Shown in pieces: positions 44,774 to 57,328 of a DNA stretch of 64,000 nucleotides. The notes under the pieces are model-generated. The model saw nothing but the letters and a program-made list of their open reading frames with translations, searched no databases and was not told the DNA's origin. A program made the position numbers and the translations under genes. The DNA is taken from NCBI RefSeq assembly GCF_020921035.1, contig NC_063152.1, positions 31,247,903 through 31,311,902 on the forward strand. The letters run 5' to 3'. This DNA is from Rhodamnia argentea. Its lineage: Eukaryota; Streptophyta; Magnoliopsida; Myrtales; Myrtaceae. Position 1 is the first letter of the stretch. Each line of letters starts with the position of its first letter.

Positions 44774-45479
44774 TGGAATAGATCATTGACATATGATTTG
44801 GTAGAGATTGATCAATAAATTTGACGATTGATACTTATTATGATATTATTGTCATTTAAGGAATATTTCAGATATGCATATGGTTGTGTTAAAGTGATGT
44901 AACTCATTTTTATCTTGTATGTGTATTATATGCTGGATTTGGTATAAGTGAGCTTTGATATTATTTTATGAATGTGCACAGTGGATACTTGATCTACTTA
45001 GAAGAGATTTGTCATACTCACTGAGTTGTAGTTGCTCATAACATTCATCTTCCATCTTGTTCAACTTCTTTAATTAGCAGAAAGTAGAATGAGGGCGCTA
45101 TCAATGAGAATTTTTTGTAGTTGGGATTTGGGCATGGTCTGAGACATTGGTATATGTATGATGATGGTTGTTTGCTTTAGCTAAGTTTTGAAAGGTACAC
45201 ATTTTTCCGTATTTTTTTCAGTTTTCAATTGATTTGTTGAAATCTTTAATTTTTTCTTCTCTATGAATAGGTCATTGATCTGAAGACATAAATGATATCG
45301 AACTGGAAGAATATGTTGATCACTTTAACGAACTCTTATTGACACCGATGTTTGTTCACTACTTAGGTTTACCACTCTAGCTGACAACAGTCTCACTACC
45401 ATCCCATGGGGATTTACTACCGAGACCACTAGTCGATAAAATATCCTGGCGTAATAGGTGTTAAATCAAGTTTATTGAA

Positions 45480-45803
45480 GTGATTAACAAATCCCTCTTG
45501 GCTATGATACCAGGTCTATCTTGCGAAGCAAAATGTTTGAGCACCATTGATTTAGTTTCAATAAAAAAAATTGCTCCTAATGGACAAGAGGTTTTTATAA
45601 GTTATATGGGATTTCTGAAACCAATTTTCAGGGAAAATGTTTTGGGCAAAAATTCGAGATATTTTGATAAACATTTTTTTGTACAAAATTTTGATTTTCG
45701 ATGGGCTGCCTATGGCCTAATAATCACCTCAGTGGACCATCGTTTTAGTTGGTTGATAGAAATGACAAGTGGTGTTGGATTAGAGCTTAATTATATTGAT
45801 TAA
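45480..45803 (+). pseudogene. Unidentified decayed coding relic
   Basis: A 107-codon frame with ordinary protein-like composition (PNGQEVFISYMGFLKPIFRE; WAAYGLIITSVDHRFSWLIE). After its stop, coding-like text continues in another frame to about 45900 (HALVFVRSEGEARVFLQVTR), suggesting a frameshifted pseudogene. It has no recognised domain. It lies beside the pararetrovirus relic but on the opposite strand. Confidence 0.35.
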
Positions 45804-46174
45804 GATGATGACTCATGCTTTGGTTTTTGTAAGGAGTGAAGGAGAAGCACGAGTGTTTCTTCAGGTAACTAGGGAGCTAATTGGGTTAATGATTGTCCAG
45901 GTGGGATGATGGGTTGTTCGGATCCGTTTGTTTAATGAAAAATGAGTTATTTGAAAAATATTTTTCAAAAAATGATAGTTTATATTTCTTATAAAAATAA
46001 ATGAATGAAAAATATTTTCATTAACTACGCAAATGCGTAGACACATAGTGTTGCTTCATCAAAAGTTGGTTTCCATGTTTTAATAGGTAATATGGCAAAT
46101 GTTTGGAATTTTTATTTGTTGGAAGGAGCAGAGGTTTTTTCTGATGATGTGGTTATGGCGTTTCCTTTTGTCAT

Positions 46175-46600
46175 TTTTTCAAGGTTTGGGAGGCATGGTG
46201 ATTATATTCCACGCAAGAATTCGCGTGTAAAAAGATATGGTAACGAGTTTGAAGAATCATTCCTGAATTCGATGTCAAAGTCAAAAACCGATAGAATGGC
46301 TTGCCATGGTGTAAAAAAAAATTTTTTTTGATGCAATATTCAAAATATCCTTTTTGTAAAACTTCTTTTGTCGATTTACAATCAATGCATACAATTAATT
46401 TTTGATTTGATAAATCTCCTAGAAATTTGAAAATTGTTAAAACGATTGCCAAATTATTATTTTTAATAGTGGAGCTAATTTTGTTGGGTCTTATTCCGGT
46501 GTTTAGAGATGAATTTAATAATTTATGCTTTGTTAGTTTTTACTCGTTTGAGTATACCCCATATTCTATTTTCGATGCATCGGTTTCCACTTTCTACTAT
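46175..46600 (-). pseudogene. Endogenous pararetrovirus (Caulimoviridae) RNase H relic
   Basis: On the minus strand, RNase H text typical of caulimovirid polymerases is readable in pieces: DASKIEYG (near 46581), then DCKSTKEVLQK (near 46380), then WQAILSVFDFDIEF and TREF (ending near 46218). The pieces lie in the right order and spacing but are interrupted by an in-frame stop shortly after the first and a frameshift within an A-run before the third. The reverse transcriptase upstream (46600-47250) is not recognisable, so this is a broken fragment. It lies in AT-rich sequence, as is usual for endogenous florendovirus/petuvirus-type copies. It is not functional. Confidence 0.65.
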
Positions 46601-46899
46601 TTTGAAAGCAGATGGATCAACTAAATATTTGTAAATCGTGTATTTTATTTGCTTTTAAAATTCACTTATTTTAGGTGTATCGTGAATTTACAAAAATGAT
46701 TCACTTAATTGAGAATGGTGATGAAAATAATATTTTAAAAAAGTCCACTTAAGTTGATACTCAATTTTTGTTAGAAAAAAGACGTGGAACAAGCTCACGA
46801 GCTTTAAATTTATCATTTTATCATTCAAAATTTGTCGTCTATGTCTTCTATCTCGATATTCCAAAAGAAACATACGAATGAATAAAATAAATGACCTTG

Positions 46900-48740
46900 A
46901 GCCTTAGCTTAATCTTTAAAAAGGATTGGATAACAAATAAAATAAAGCACGAGAAGACAAAATTTCTAATTAGAGATGAAGAAAAGAGTCACTCAGTAAA
47001 CTTCACAAATGGAATCAACACTTTATACTTTCTCACTTTCTTTAGCCAATTCATTTCTTTAATAACACATCGGTAAAACCCTAACTTGTGTAATAACAAT
47101 TTCAAAAAAAAAAAAAAAAAAGAGTGATTTCTAGCATTGAGAGGAGAGAAGTACACTAGAAGCATCACAAGTTTTGTACGGCGCTCACTTTTAGTGTCAA
47201 AAGTTTCCATCGGATCTAAGTGCCTCTGACAAGAAATTCCAACCAAAATAAATATGTGGCATTTATAAGTAATTTTTTAATATGACATGTCGATTTTTAA
47301 GAAAAAAAATTACAGTGCAAGTGGATTTCTAAAAGTAAAAACAAGCTAAAAAAATTTAAAAAATTAAATTAAATTTGGTAAAACGCCAAAAAAATTATAT
47401 TAAAAAAACGGATCCAAGCCCTCACCGCCTGCTGTTTCTTTATTTTTTAAGCTTAATTTTAGCTTAATTTTAAATTTTATTATTATTTTAATCTAATTAG
47501 TTTTTTTATTTTTAATATTTTTTGGAACTTTTATCTTTTTTTATTGTTGAGTGACCTCCGACAAGCCATGTCAACTTCAAATATTAATAAAAAGATGTCA
47601 CGTCGGATTTCTGGCTCAAGATATCGGAGTTGACACTTAAGTGACCGTTTTATAAAAAAATGGCAATTAAGTGATTCGGCGGAAACTTTTGGCACTTAAG
47701 TGATTTAGTGAAAAAATTTTATACTAAAATAAGCGTCGTATACAACTTTCAGCACTTTTAGATGATGTACTTCGCCCGCTTCGAGAGCATCAATAAAATA
47801 GCGAGTCGAAGAGAGTTGAATGCCGGACAGCAAGCAATTGACCAAGCAAAAAAAAACATTTCTGCAATAAATAAATGTTTTTTTATTTGCACAAAGACTG
47901 AGGGCATCTTGCGTAAACAGGGGCTGCTAAAAAACAAGAACATTTGAAAGAAAAATATGTCCAGACAGGAACAATCTAAATTAATCAACCTACTAATAAA
48001 AAAAACTATGGTGATAAGGTCGATGTGCATTAGCTTGCACAACTTTAAATAATTTTGGTAAAAGCATGTATAATCTAACCTGTCTTAAATTGCATTCTAC
48101 TCAATCCAAAAGGGAACGCAGCGGACGAATCAATGGCGGGCTCGTGATGTTGTAAAACATTGGATTATTCATAAGTTAATTAAATCGCCACTTGACCCTA
48201 AAGACGAGTAGGGCTTTATAGTGGCTTTTATTGCACATCCATGCCATCATATGTGTTTTCATGATGAAAGTGAGCGAGTGATTAAATTAATTGTCATTAT
48301 TATGTTAATAACAATAATAAGCCCTTCCATAATATTTTAATGTTTAGGCGTGCTTCCATGACAAATCATTTTAAATAGCGAGTAATTCCATAAACATCTC
48401 GCTTTTCACAATCGAACTTAAATCTCTTTTCTAAGCTGATGGTTCGCATCTTTAGACAAACTCTCCCCGTATGGATTGAAATTTCACAACCATGCATGCG
48501 CTTATATAGATGAACAGGTTACGGATTTCTAATGTCTGTAGAACAAAATCAGGTATACGACCGGCGTCACTATGATTCCCCGAATCGAAAGCATAAATCC
48601 AATCAGCCCTAGCTAAGCGCTTCGTGACTTGTAACTCAAATTCAAGATTTTGGAAAACTAAATTCGTATTAATAATTTAGTCGACTAATTATATGAATAG
48701 GGTCTATATTTCCTTTTGACTAATAGTAAAATAAATTAGG
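46900..48740. other. AT-rich intergenic sequence with dispersed-repeat relics
   Basis: 47570-47775 is related to the repeat at 8655-8830 (GATATCGGAGTTGACACTTA and AAAAATGGCAATTAAGTG). No gene is seen. Confidence 0.45.
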
Positions 48741-49323
48741 GATATGATCAGTGGAAGTCCCAAAACTTGTAATGAAAGCGCAATTGAGTTCTACAACTTT
48801 CAAAATGTGCAAATCAAGTCTTAAAACTTATCAAATTGGTGCAATCAAGTCTTTCCGTTATCTATGTTCAATTAAGCTAACGAAAAATGTTGACGTGATG
48901 TTTTTTATTACTTTATCTCTCATATGTGGTGCTTATGTGGCTAAAACAAAAAAGAGAAATCCAAAATGACGTCATTTTAGTCCAAAATTTATTTTTAATG
49001 TATATACGTTAAATTATTTATTTATAAAAAAAAGAAGCAAAACCAGCTAGGGCCCTTCGGACCCTTGTCGTCATCGCCCTCACCATCGATGGCTGGGGTC
49101 ACGAGGGCCCCAGCCAGCGGCCAACGCCCTTGGTCGACTGCAGGTGAGGGTTGCGGCCCTCATCTAGATGAAGTTGAGGGTCACGGGCGTTGGCCCAAAT
49201 CAGGCTAGGGGTCGCCGCCCTACCTTAGCTAGTGGCGACCCTCAACCCAATTTGGGCGATGGCCTATAGAGCCTTCATTGGTTTCGCTTCTTCTTTTTCT
49301 TTTTTGAGGATTTAGATCAAAAC

Positions 49324-50330
49324 CAGGGGTAAGCGGTTCTAAGTAGACATGGCCACGAGCCATGAACCGTCGGTTCCGGTTTCGATTCCGATTCCGGTTT
49401 CGGGGTGAGGCCTGGGGGGGAGGGGGAGGGAAAGAGTCGTTGCTCTTTCCCTAATTTTTTTTTTTTTGCCGGTTTGGAACCGGGCCGATTCTGGTTCGGA
49501 ACCGCCGGTCCTGGTCAATGGGGTGATTCCGGTTCTTCCACGGGCCGGTTCCGAGCCCAAACCGGCCCGTGGCCATGTTTAGTTCTAAATTCCTTACGTG
49601 TTTCACCCGAAATCTGGAACCCACTCGTCAGAACAAGTTCCTCATTTTTTGAATCTAGAACCTACTCTGCATACATTAGAACCTAAAACCTACCCTATCA
49701 CGGGCTCCAAGGTGTATACAAGTTCCATCTATATTCTTCATTGAACGATTGCAATGAATCATCATCTTTAATGACCATCATTTACTACTATAATCCACTG
49801 ACCATAACTTTTAATTTATACACAAAAATAAACATGAAACATTAATGAAGTAAAAATCTCAGTCATAAATATCGCCGAAAATGGAAGTTTAGATAAGTGG
49901 TTTCAAATTACAACACTACCGAACGCTATGAAATATTGCGGGATCGCGTGAAGAGATATACAAAGAAAAATACAAAAACTTGTTACATGTTGCATTAGAT
50001 GTTCCAAGTTCCGCCTACCTAGAATCTGGAGCCTACTTGTCGAAATAGGTTCCCAAATTTTTAGAACCTGAAATCTACCCTCCATATCCGTGGAATACCG
50101 CAGGATCGTGTGAAGAGATATACCAAGAAAAATATAAAAACTTGTTATAAGTTGCATTACATGTTCCAGATTCCGCTTATCTAGAACCTGAAATCTACTC
50201 GTCAGAACAGGTTTCCAAATTTTTGGAATTTGAAACCTACTCTCCACACTTTAGAACCTGGAACCGGACAAGTTCTCCACTAGTCCAATTTCATGTTTCA
50301 TGTTCTACCCTGGAATCATGCTCACGCTTA
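49324..50330. mobile_element. hAT-like element inserted in the outer TIR element
   Basis: Ends CAGGGGTAAGCGGTTC and CATGCTCACGCTTA form an imperfect inverted repeat. It is flanked by ATCAAAAC (49316-49323) and ATCAAAAT (50331-50338), an 8-bp target duplication with one mismatch. The interior carries two related blocks of about 190 bp (near 49905-50075 and 50095-50250) and itself contains a 238-bp element. Confidence 0.65.
49344..49581. mobile_element. 238-bp hAT-like MITE, innermost level
   Basis: Ends TAGACATGGCCACGAGCC and GGCCCGTGGCCATGTTTA are inverted repeats. The flanks GTTCTAAG (49336-49343) and GTTCTAAA (49582-49589) form an 8-bp target duplication with one mismatch. The interior is built of CCGGTT/AACCGG text. 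Confidence 0.75.
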
Positions 50331-50589
50331 ATCAAAATGATATTGTTTTGAACTCATATTTATTATTTTAGCCACGTTAGCGCCGCGTAGAAGAGTGAAA
50401 GTAATAATAAAAAATGTCACGTCAGTATTTTCTGTTAGCCGAATTGGACGGAGTTAACGGAATAACTCAATTGCATCAATTTGATAAACTTTGTTATTTG
50501 ATTGCACTTTTTGAAAGTTTTAAGATTTATTTGTACTTTCGTGATAACTTCTTAAAACTTTTAGCGCATGTATCTCAAGAAATTAATTA

Positions 50590-53520
50590 GATTTTGAATT
50601 TCTCCTCCCTGGGAGTCAAGATCAGTAGGCATGCCGGTCAAAAAGGCTTTTGGAGCATGCCCTATGGAGCTGGATTATTGCAGTCAAAGAGCACATGGCC
50701 TTCCCAAAAAGATGACAAGTTTAAAAAAAAAAAATGTTTTGTTTCTTTTGTTTTTTTGTTTTTGTTTTTTTTTTGCTAAAAGGTTAGAAAGAAGTTTTTG
50801 TTAATAATAACGGGGCAGGTCAATTTGGACAATCTGGCGACCGTATATCAAGGAATTCTCTCTTTCTTTAAAGTCAAGGACCACTGACCCTAGGATGGTA
50901 GGATTAGTACTAAGTAATAATTAACTAGTTTTTAATCTTTTTTTTTTATCACTAACCCTAATTAAACTAAAAAAATATATAGTTTTCTTTTATTTGTTAT
51001 ATATGCACAACGACGATGACGAAAGTAGAAGCCAAGCAATCACAACATTTCTTATACTTAACTTATCGTAAAGACGACGTCGCTAATGAACATGATCTCT
51101 TGAAATTAACTTTAATTTCGTTGACATCGTCTCGACACTTCTTTGCGTAGCTCCCAAAGCTCGACTTCAAACAAGGTTTGAAGCATTGAATCCTAAAAGA
51201 TGAGCAAGTTATTGCGGACACGCGCCATGTGTTTCCTCAAATTCGATTTTGGAATCGGTATCGACTTCCGTCGTAATTTTTCCGAACAATTTCTGTTTGG
51301 TCGATGCAGGAAGCATTGAAAAAAAACTCCTATGAGCAAAAAATCTCAAATATCCTTAATCACCAGACATATAATTGTCATTGTAAAAAAGAACCAAAAT
51401 TCAAACAATAGGAATTAATATGAACATAATAGAAGTGAGTGGATCCATTAAGTGACCTAACTCTAAAGAGAAGTCGTTCTTAATGGTCATCCCATTGTCA
51501 TAAAAAAGACATCGTATGCAACGATGTCCAAATGTTTGGATTTGGTACATGAAGATATGATCCGATAGATCTATCAAAACAATCGGGGGCTCATTTAGCC
51601 CATGCTAGATTAATCATATTTTGGGCCGAAGCAATGACCCTATTTGAAGTGGCTCATTTTGTACCAAAAAAGCCAAACTATAATCTAAAGTATATTTACA
51701 TAAAAAAATAAATAATAATAATAAAAAGATATAGAGGACCTCACATGGAGAGCGGATGAAACTGAAATTTGAAATCTACAGTGAGCCCGGCCCAACAAGC
51801 CCATTCCCACATGCAGGCTTTCTGGAGCTCTTTCTGCTTTATAACCTTTGAGCTTTTCATGAAATTTCTCAGATACATGACGGACGTATTCTCTCTAGGG
51901 TATTCCTTAAATCAAGAACAACTTTTGGAAATTTAGACATAAAGATTGGTGTCGTGCGTAATACGTATGCTTCGATATCGGATGAAAATGAAAGAGTTTC
52001 TCGAATATTCGACGGCCCAATCGACGGTAGGAACCTTTTCGAGCACGATCGGCTCGTATATTCACCGGCTGTGCACATGGTCGAGAACCTCAAATATCGA
52101 AGAAAACCGAAGAATGTTTTGCGGCCGTAATTTGTACGGGTGGGAACAAATTGGTAAAGATTCTATCAAAACAAGATGGCCTCGAGTGAAGGTAACAAAG
52201 GGTGGAAGTGGAGATTATTCCAATGTAAAACCAAAGTCTCGTGGAACATTTGTGCTTCGGTTTCTCACGCACGACTTGTTAATAGGTGGCCGAGAGAGCA
52301 AATTCTCTGTATGTTTTCGGATAGATTCCTGCTTTGGCCAAGTTTCCATAACTCTGTTTCATTATATGAAGTTTTAGAAAACTAAGTATACTTAGACACG
52401 AAATCATTAGGATCTTTGTTGCTTCATTGTCTGCATCGAGAAAGATTACCAAAAAAAATTTCAAATCTATTGTAATTGGATCAATATAGTCATAAACCTT
52501 TTTGCATTTATACCAATCCATTAACTGAAAATCACTGATGTGGCGCGACCGGCATTGATGTGAATAATTTTTTAATAACATTCAGTGATCTTCGCTAAAG
52601 ATGCTTAGCTGATCATTCGCGACCCACAACAGGAAGGCCACGCGAGCTCGGCCTGAGCTCGAAAGCGAACAAAATTAAGGACACGAGGGCACAAAATTAG
52701 ATTCTGCTAACGAACGACACTCGAAATGGAGCCGCCTTGCTTTGTCGGATCCACTTTAATCAACGACGAGAAGCGAACCGAATTTAATTAAGTTATTTCC
52801 CCTCCTCCCTCTTCTTGCTTCTTTGCGAAAATATCTGGACTGGTGGGGCCAGCCAATTTGCACTAAATTATTCCAATTTGGGGGGACCATCTTGGATTCA
52901 AATCTGGGCGTTTTTATAATTCGTTCAGTGTTGCCACATGCATCCTAATCCCACTTGGGCGAAATTGGAGCTTTGCGGGTTGTTTCCTTCCTCCCTTCTC
53001 ACCGGTTAGAAAATTAGGAAATTTCCCAATCACGTTAAGGCTGCAAATACGACACCGCACAAGGCGTTAGCGTGCACTTTTTTTTTTTCTTTGGGTGTCG
53101 GAAATTAGTGCGTACTTATGTACTTATAATTTTGACTAAATTATTGGAGGAGTCAACGGCCCACGAAACCAAACAGATTTCAACCGTCGGCACACGGCTT
53201 GTCCCTTTGTCAGTGGCGGAATTGCTCGCAAGAGTACGACGTCGTTCCTTCGGAGAGAATCATTGTTTCGCTCGGCCGACAAAACAAGTACATAGCTACG
53301 CGCACGTCCAATGAGCCGTTGACCCGTATTGATGTCGGATTTCCCTTTCTATAGCCGAAACAGGAGTTAACAAAGGACGACTGAACTAGGTCAAGAGAAT
53401 ACAACGTCCGTCTGCTGAGTTGCCTTGCGACGCCCTTCGTCGCGCCCCTTCCGATCGGTCCAATAACTCAAGCATAGGAAAATAATTAAGACAAATTAAA
53501 CCTTTGTACGTGCATTAAGT
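50590..53520. other. Gene-free intergenic sequence
   Basis: No supported gene. Short frames at 51946-52385 are mutually overlapping and show no family resemblance. 52440-52600 resembles a worn fragment of a TIR family. Confidence 0.4.
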
Positions 53521-53864
53521 AGGGATGGGAACCGCTAGGACCAGGTTCGATTCTCGAGGTCGTCTGTCCTATTCCCGTTTCCATAAATTTGGAATCGGCG
53601 ATTTTCAGTTCGATTCCCAATTTCAGGGGAGAACCGGACCGAACCGGTTGTTTTTTATTTTTTAAATGTAAATCTAATAATTCGTCCGTTCTTTTTTTCT
53701 TAAATCTAAACCTAATTTTAATTAATTTATTAAGATTAAAAGCCCATGTTGCTCACCTCTACGGTTAGCTAAGAACCAAATCGGACCGATCAGAGAATCG
53801 ATCTTTTCAGTCGATTCTCGATTTTTAGATGGTGCGGAACCATATTCGAACCGATCATCCATAA
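53521..53864. mobile_element. Putative hAT-like MITE, about 345 bp
   Basis: Starts TAGGGATGGGAACCG and ends CGATCATCCATA. The flanks GCATTAAG and ATATTAAG agree at 6 of 8 positions. The interior has CCGGACCGAACCGG text, like the other hAT-like elements here. Borders are less certain. Confidence 0.45.
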
Positions 53865-56800
53865 TATTAAGCCCCTGACCAATAAAGTGGTCGAGGCCAT
53901 GCGAAATTGCGATTTTGGGTCACGTGAAAAATCGTCAAACGTTGAATCGATCGAAGAGGAGGGGTGGGTGGCATGAAAAGAAGAGCCCCAAATGAGTGGT
54001 GTGTGCTCAGTAGGGGAGTCGTACTCGCGACCGACTTGTTGTCTCGCTCTCTCTCTCTCTCTCTCTTACCCTTCACTTCTTTTTCCCCTCCATTATGTCG
54101 GAATTAAATAAAATAATAATAGCACGACAAACAAAGGTCAAGAACCCAAAAAAAAAAAAGGGGAAAAGAAGAGGTGGATGCCAGCTAAGATAATAAGCTT
54201 TTTAGCTCGTTAATCGCCGCATTTTTCGGCGTGTTAAAGTCAGACCATTTGGACAAAAAAAAAAAAGAGTTGGACCATGCCACTCTTAGAAAAAGGTGTG
54301 ATTTTGAACGTCGGGGACTATTGGTTTTCTTTATCTTTTTTTTTTTCTTTCTTTATGGACTATCGATTTCCGACCCCATTTCGATTTAGGGAAAAAAAGA
54401 AAAATTTTGCTCTTAAACTTTGAATCAACGTGTAATGTGATTCCTAAAATTTTGAGTTTGTTCGACGTAGTTCCTTAACATTTGGCGCATGTTTAATTTA
54501 GCACATCGACTATATTATTAAATATTCAATATTGTCCCTGATATTAAATTAATGAGATAATAATATTGAAAATTTTTATATAGTTCATTGATTACTTTGA
54601 ATATATATTAAAAGTTTAGATATCACATTATAAATTTACGTTGTATTCTGTATGATAATAAGATGACGATAATTCCAAAGATGCTAAGTTAGAAACAAGC
54701 TCGCTTTCGGGATCCATTCGGCGTCGGGGTCGTGGCGTTTTCCTCGGGCGCATACCAAGGCATGCAATTATTTTAATTTTGCCAAGGGACCCCTTTTATT
54801 TTATTTATTTATTTAAATCCAGCCATCTTTGACCACTTCAAATTGTATTTTTTTTTTTGGTCAGAAGTCTAATGAAAATAACAACAAATGCGTCGTTAAG
54901 GTGAAACTATCGATGCCCATCATCGTTAAACAAATGGAGTTTTAGCATTAATTAATCGGGTTTATCCGACTTAGCAACTAAACTTCTTTTCTTGCTAATG
55001 TGGGACGGATGGCAACGGACGAATTTGGCATGGCGAATCTGTCCGACATCGCAGCAAGATCTAACGAAGCCTAGTGCGATGTTCACGAAAACCTAGTACT
55101 CTGCTCCGGATTTTGGAGGGGACTCTTATGGATTTATCGAACTTTTTAGAGCAGATTAAACTAGGAGCTAGCTAGCACCGGATCGAACAAACCTTGCAAG
55201 GTGGATTCCTACTTTTTTTTCTTTTTTTTAAAATGGATTCCTAGTTAATGCTCTTACTCATTATGTGATTCTATATGCCAAGATGCGCCGTGATCGTATC
55301 TTGCTCGCTCGCTCACATCGCCGGCGACGTGTATGGGGACAAGCTCAAAAGGAACCACGGATACGACCTCGAAGGATCATTTGACGAAACCATTTTCTTC
55401 AGCTAAGAGCAACATTCGAGTCTGTACGCTCGCATGTTCTACTCGAGGCATCCTTGTAAGCACGTAATCTTGTGCTCTAATTTCTCCAATGCACATAGAA
55501 CATGAAAGATTGTTGCCAAGGGTCAGCACCGATTCGGGGTAGACCGTGAAACCGGATTGGACCAACCATACTTGGCCGATTCTAGTTCAGTTCTCGATTC
55601 CAAAAATTGAACCGACGATCACGGGTCCGATTTCCGGATGCGGAATTGGATCGAGAAGCCTTAATTCATTCTTTTACTTTTACCTTGAATACTATATTTT
55701 TGTTGTCGCCTCTGTCCCTAATTCATCTCCCTCACTCTCTGCTATGCTTTGCCCACTTCTTCACATTTGTTCGATGAGAGTCGATCATCCAAAGCGCACA
55801 AGCCTCCTGTAGATCGGTTGCTTGGCCCCACACGAGGAATCGAAGACATTCGAGCTCCATGTCTCCAATTCCAGCAAACATAAAGGTTTCTCGAAGAAAT
55901 TTACATCGTGTAACTTAAAAATCAGAGTCTTGAGTAACACTCTCCAAGAACAAAAAAAAAGAGGGCATTGTTTGGACTAAACCGATCTAAGTTTCAAAAA
56001 CTGAAAATCAATTACGATAGAATCCAGGACTAAACCGATTCAGGTTTCAAAAATTGAAAATCAATTGCTATAGGATTCAGAAATCGCTCACTGCTAATAT
56101 TTACGGCGCCTTAATTGGCTCAAATGGGTGGGCTAGAAAAGGATAAAAAGCATGTCATGATGGGGGCAGGGCAATTCACATGATTTTTACCTAACAAAAT
56201 CAATTTGATTTGATTTTTGATTGAACAAGGAGCAAGGGAATGATTAGCAAACGAGACAGGCGAAACATTTTGAGTTGCGAGTCGTGCTCTTATTGGTCGC
56301 AACGTTGGGGTCGTTAATGAAGAAGAAGATTCCTGCATAAAAAAAAGTGTGCTCCAGACAACATCGCTGCTCAATCCTAGTTGTGAATTAGGTCAACCGT
56401 TGATATAAACTTCATCATTTTAACCGTCCATTAACCATTTTTCACCCCCGGGCATTTGGGGGTCTCTCACATGACAGCACCCTGCTTCGTATTGCAGCAA
56501 AGGTAGCTCTCCAACTACTTGGTAACAATTTTATTTTCGAAAAATAATATTTTATAAATAGAAATAATTTTTTTCTAATTCTATTCTAAAAAATAGTGAA
56601 GTAATTTCTTTTGCTTTTTTATTTCTGTTTCAAATTTATTCGCTAATCCTGATTTGTTCTCAAGAACGGGAAAATTAACCTGATTTGTTCTCAAGAATAG
56701 GAAAATCAACCGACCGTCACCGAACAGACCCTAAATGGTTCCTCCAAAAATCCGAAAACTACGGGACACAAAGTTCACGAGTTCAGAGAGAGAGAGAGAG

Positions 56801-56930
56801 AGGAGAGAATGTGGAGAAATCAAGCCAACCATTGCAACCAGCACTAGAGAAAATTAAAGTAATTTTTTATACAATAATTTCTCCTGTGTAGAAATAGGAA
56901 ATGATTTCCTCTACCTACTCATCTCACACT

Positions 56931-56952
56931 CGCCGCCGCCGCCGCCGCCGCC
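56931..56952. repeat. (GCC)n microsatellite
   Basis: About seven GCC/CGC units. Confidence 0.85.
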
Positions 56953-57036
56953 AACAACCGCAAACTGCAATTCATGACTCATCATCACTAACCTTGAACA
57001 CCCTCCTCTTCACCACCAATTTTCATTACTTGCCTC

Positions 57037-57039
<3 letters not shown>

Positions 57040-57070
<31 letters not shown>
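57040..57070. repeat. (CT)n microsatellite
   Basis: About 15 CT units roughly 260 bp past the ACR8 stop codon. Confidence 0.9.
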
Positions 57071-57072
<2 letters not shown>

Positions 57073-57328
57073 CTTCCTTCTGCTAATTCAAACCTCCATT
57101 TTAAAAAAAAAAATCAAGCATTTGAAAAAAAATTGATCTTGTATGGTGGACCTCCCACCCTCCAATCCAATCTGGGTCCCTATCAAATTGAACCAACCAA
57201 CCAACCAACAAAACCCTCAAAACCTTCCCTCTCTTCTGCTAATTATACACAAAAAGCCCCAATCTGAAGCAAAGAATATGCCCGCCCCCAATTTCAAAAA
57301 TACTCGTTTGGCCTTTTCAAGAACATGA

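Larger units (their letters stand above)
48745..50580. mobile_element. Outer TIR element of a three-level nest
   Basis: The left arm (48752-48905: GTCCCAAAACTTGTAATG, TTATCAAATTGGTGCAATCA, AAAAATGTTGACGTGATG) is matched by the reverse complement of the right arm (50400-50575: AAAAATGTCACGTCAGTA, TTGCATCAATTTGATAAAC, CTTTCGTGATAACTTC). Arms are about 160 bp. The GC-rich core (49045-49270) has GAGGGTCGC/GGCGACCCTC text. A second element (49324-50330) interrupts it; without that insert the element would be about 830 bp. No transposase. Confidence 0.7.
53865..57328. other. Intergenic region downstream of ACR8
   Basis: No gene. It holds microsatellites (CT near 54045; GA near 56785; GCC at 56931; CT at 57040), AT-rich repeat relics and, at the right end, the ACR8 3' UTR. 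Confidence 0.45.

Noticed and set aside
51946..52377. 143-codon plus-strand frame
   Set aside because: Overlapped by other frames on both strands, no domain, no splice or promoter context. Probably chance.
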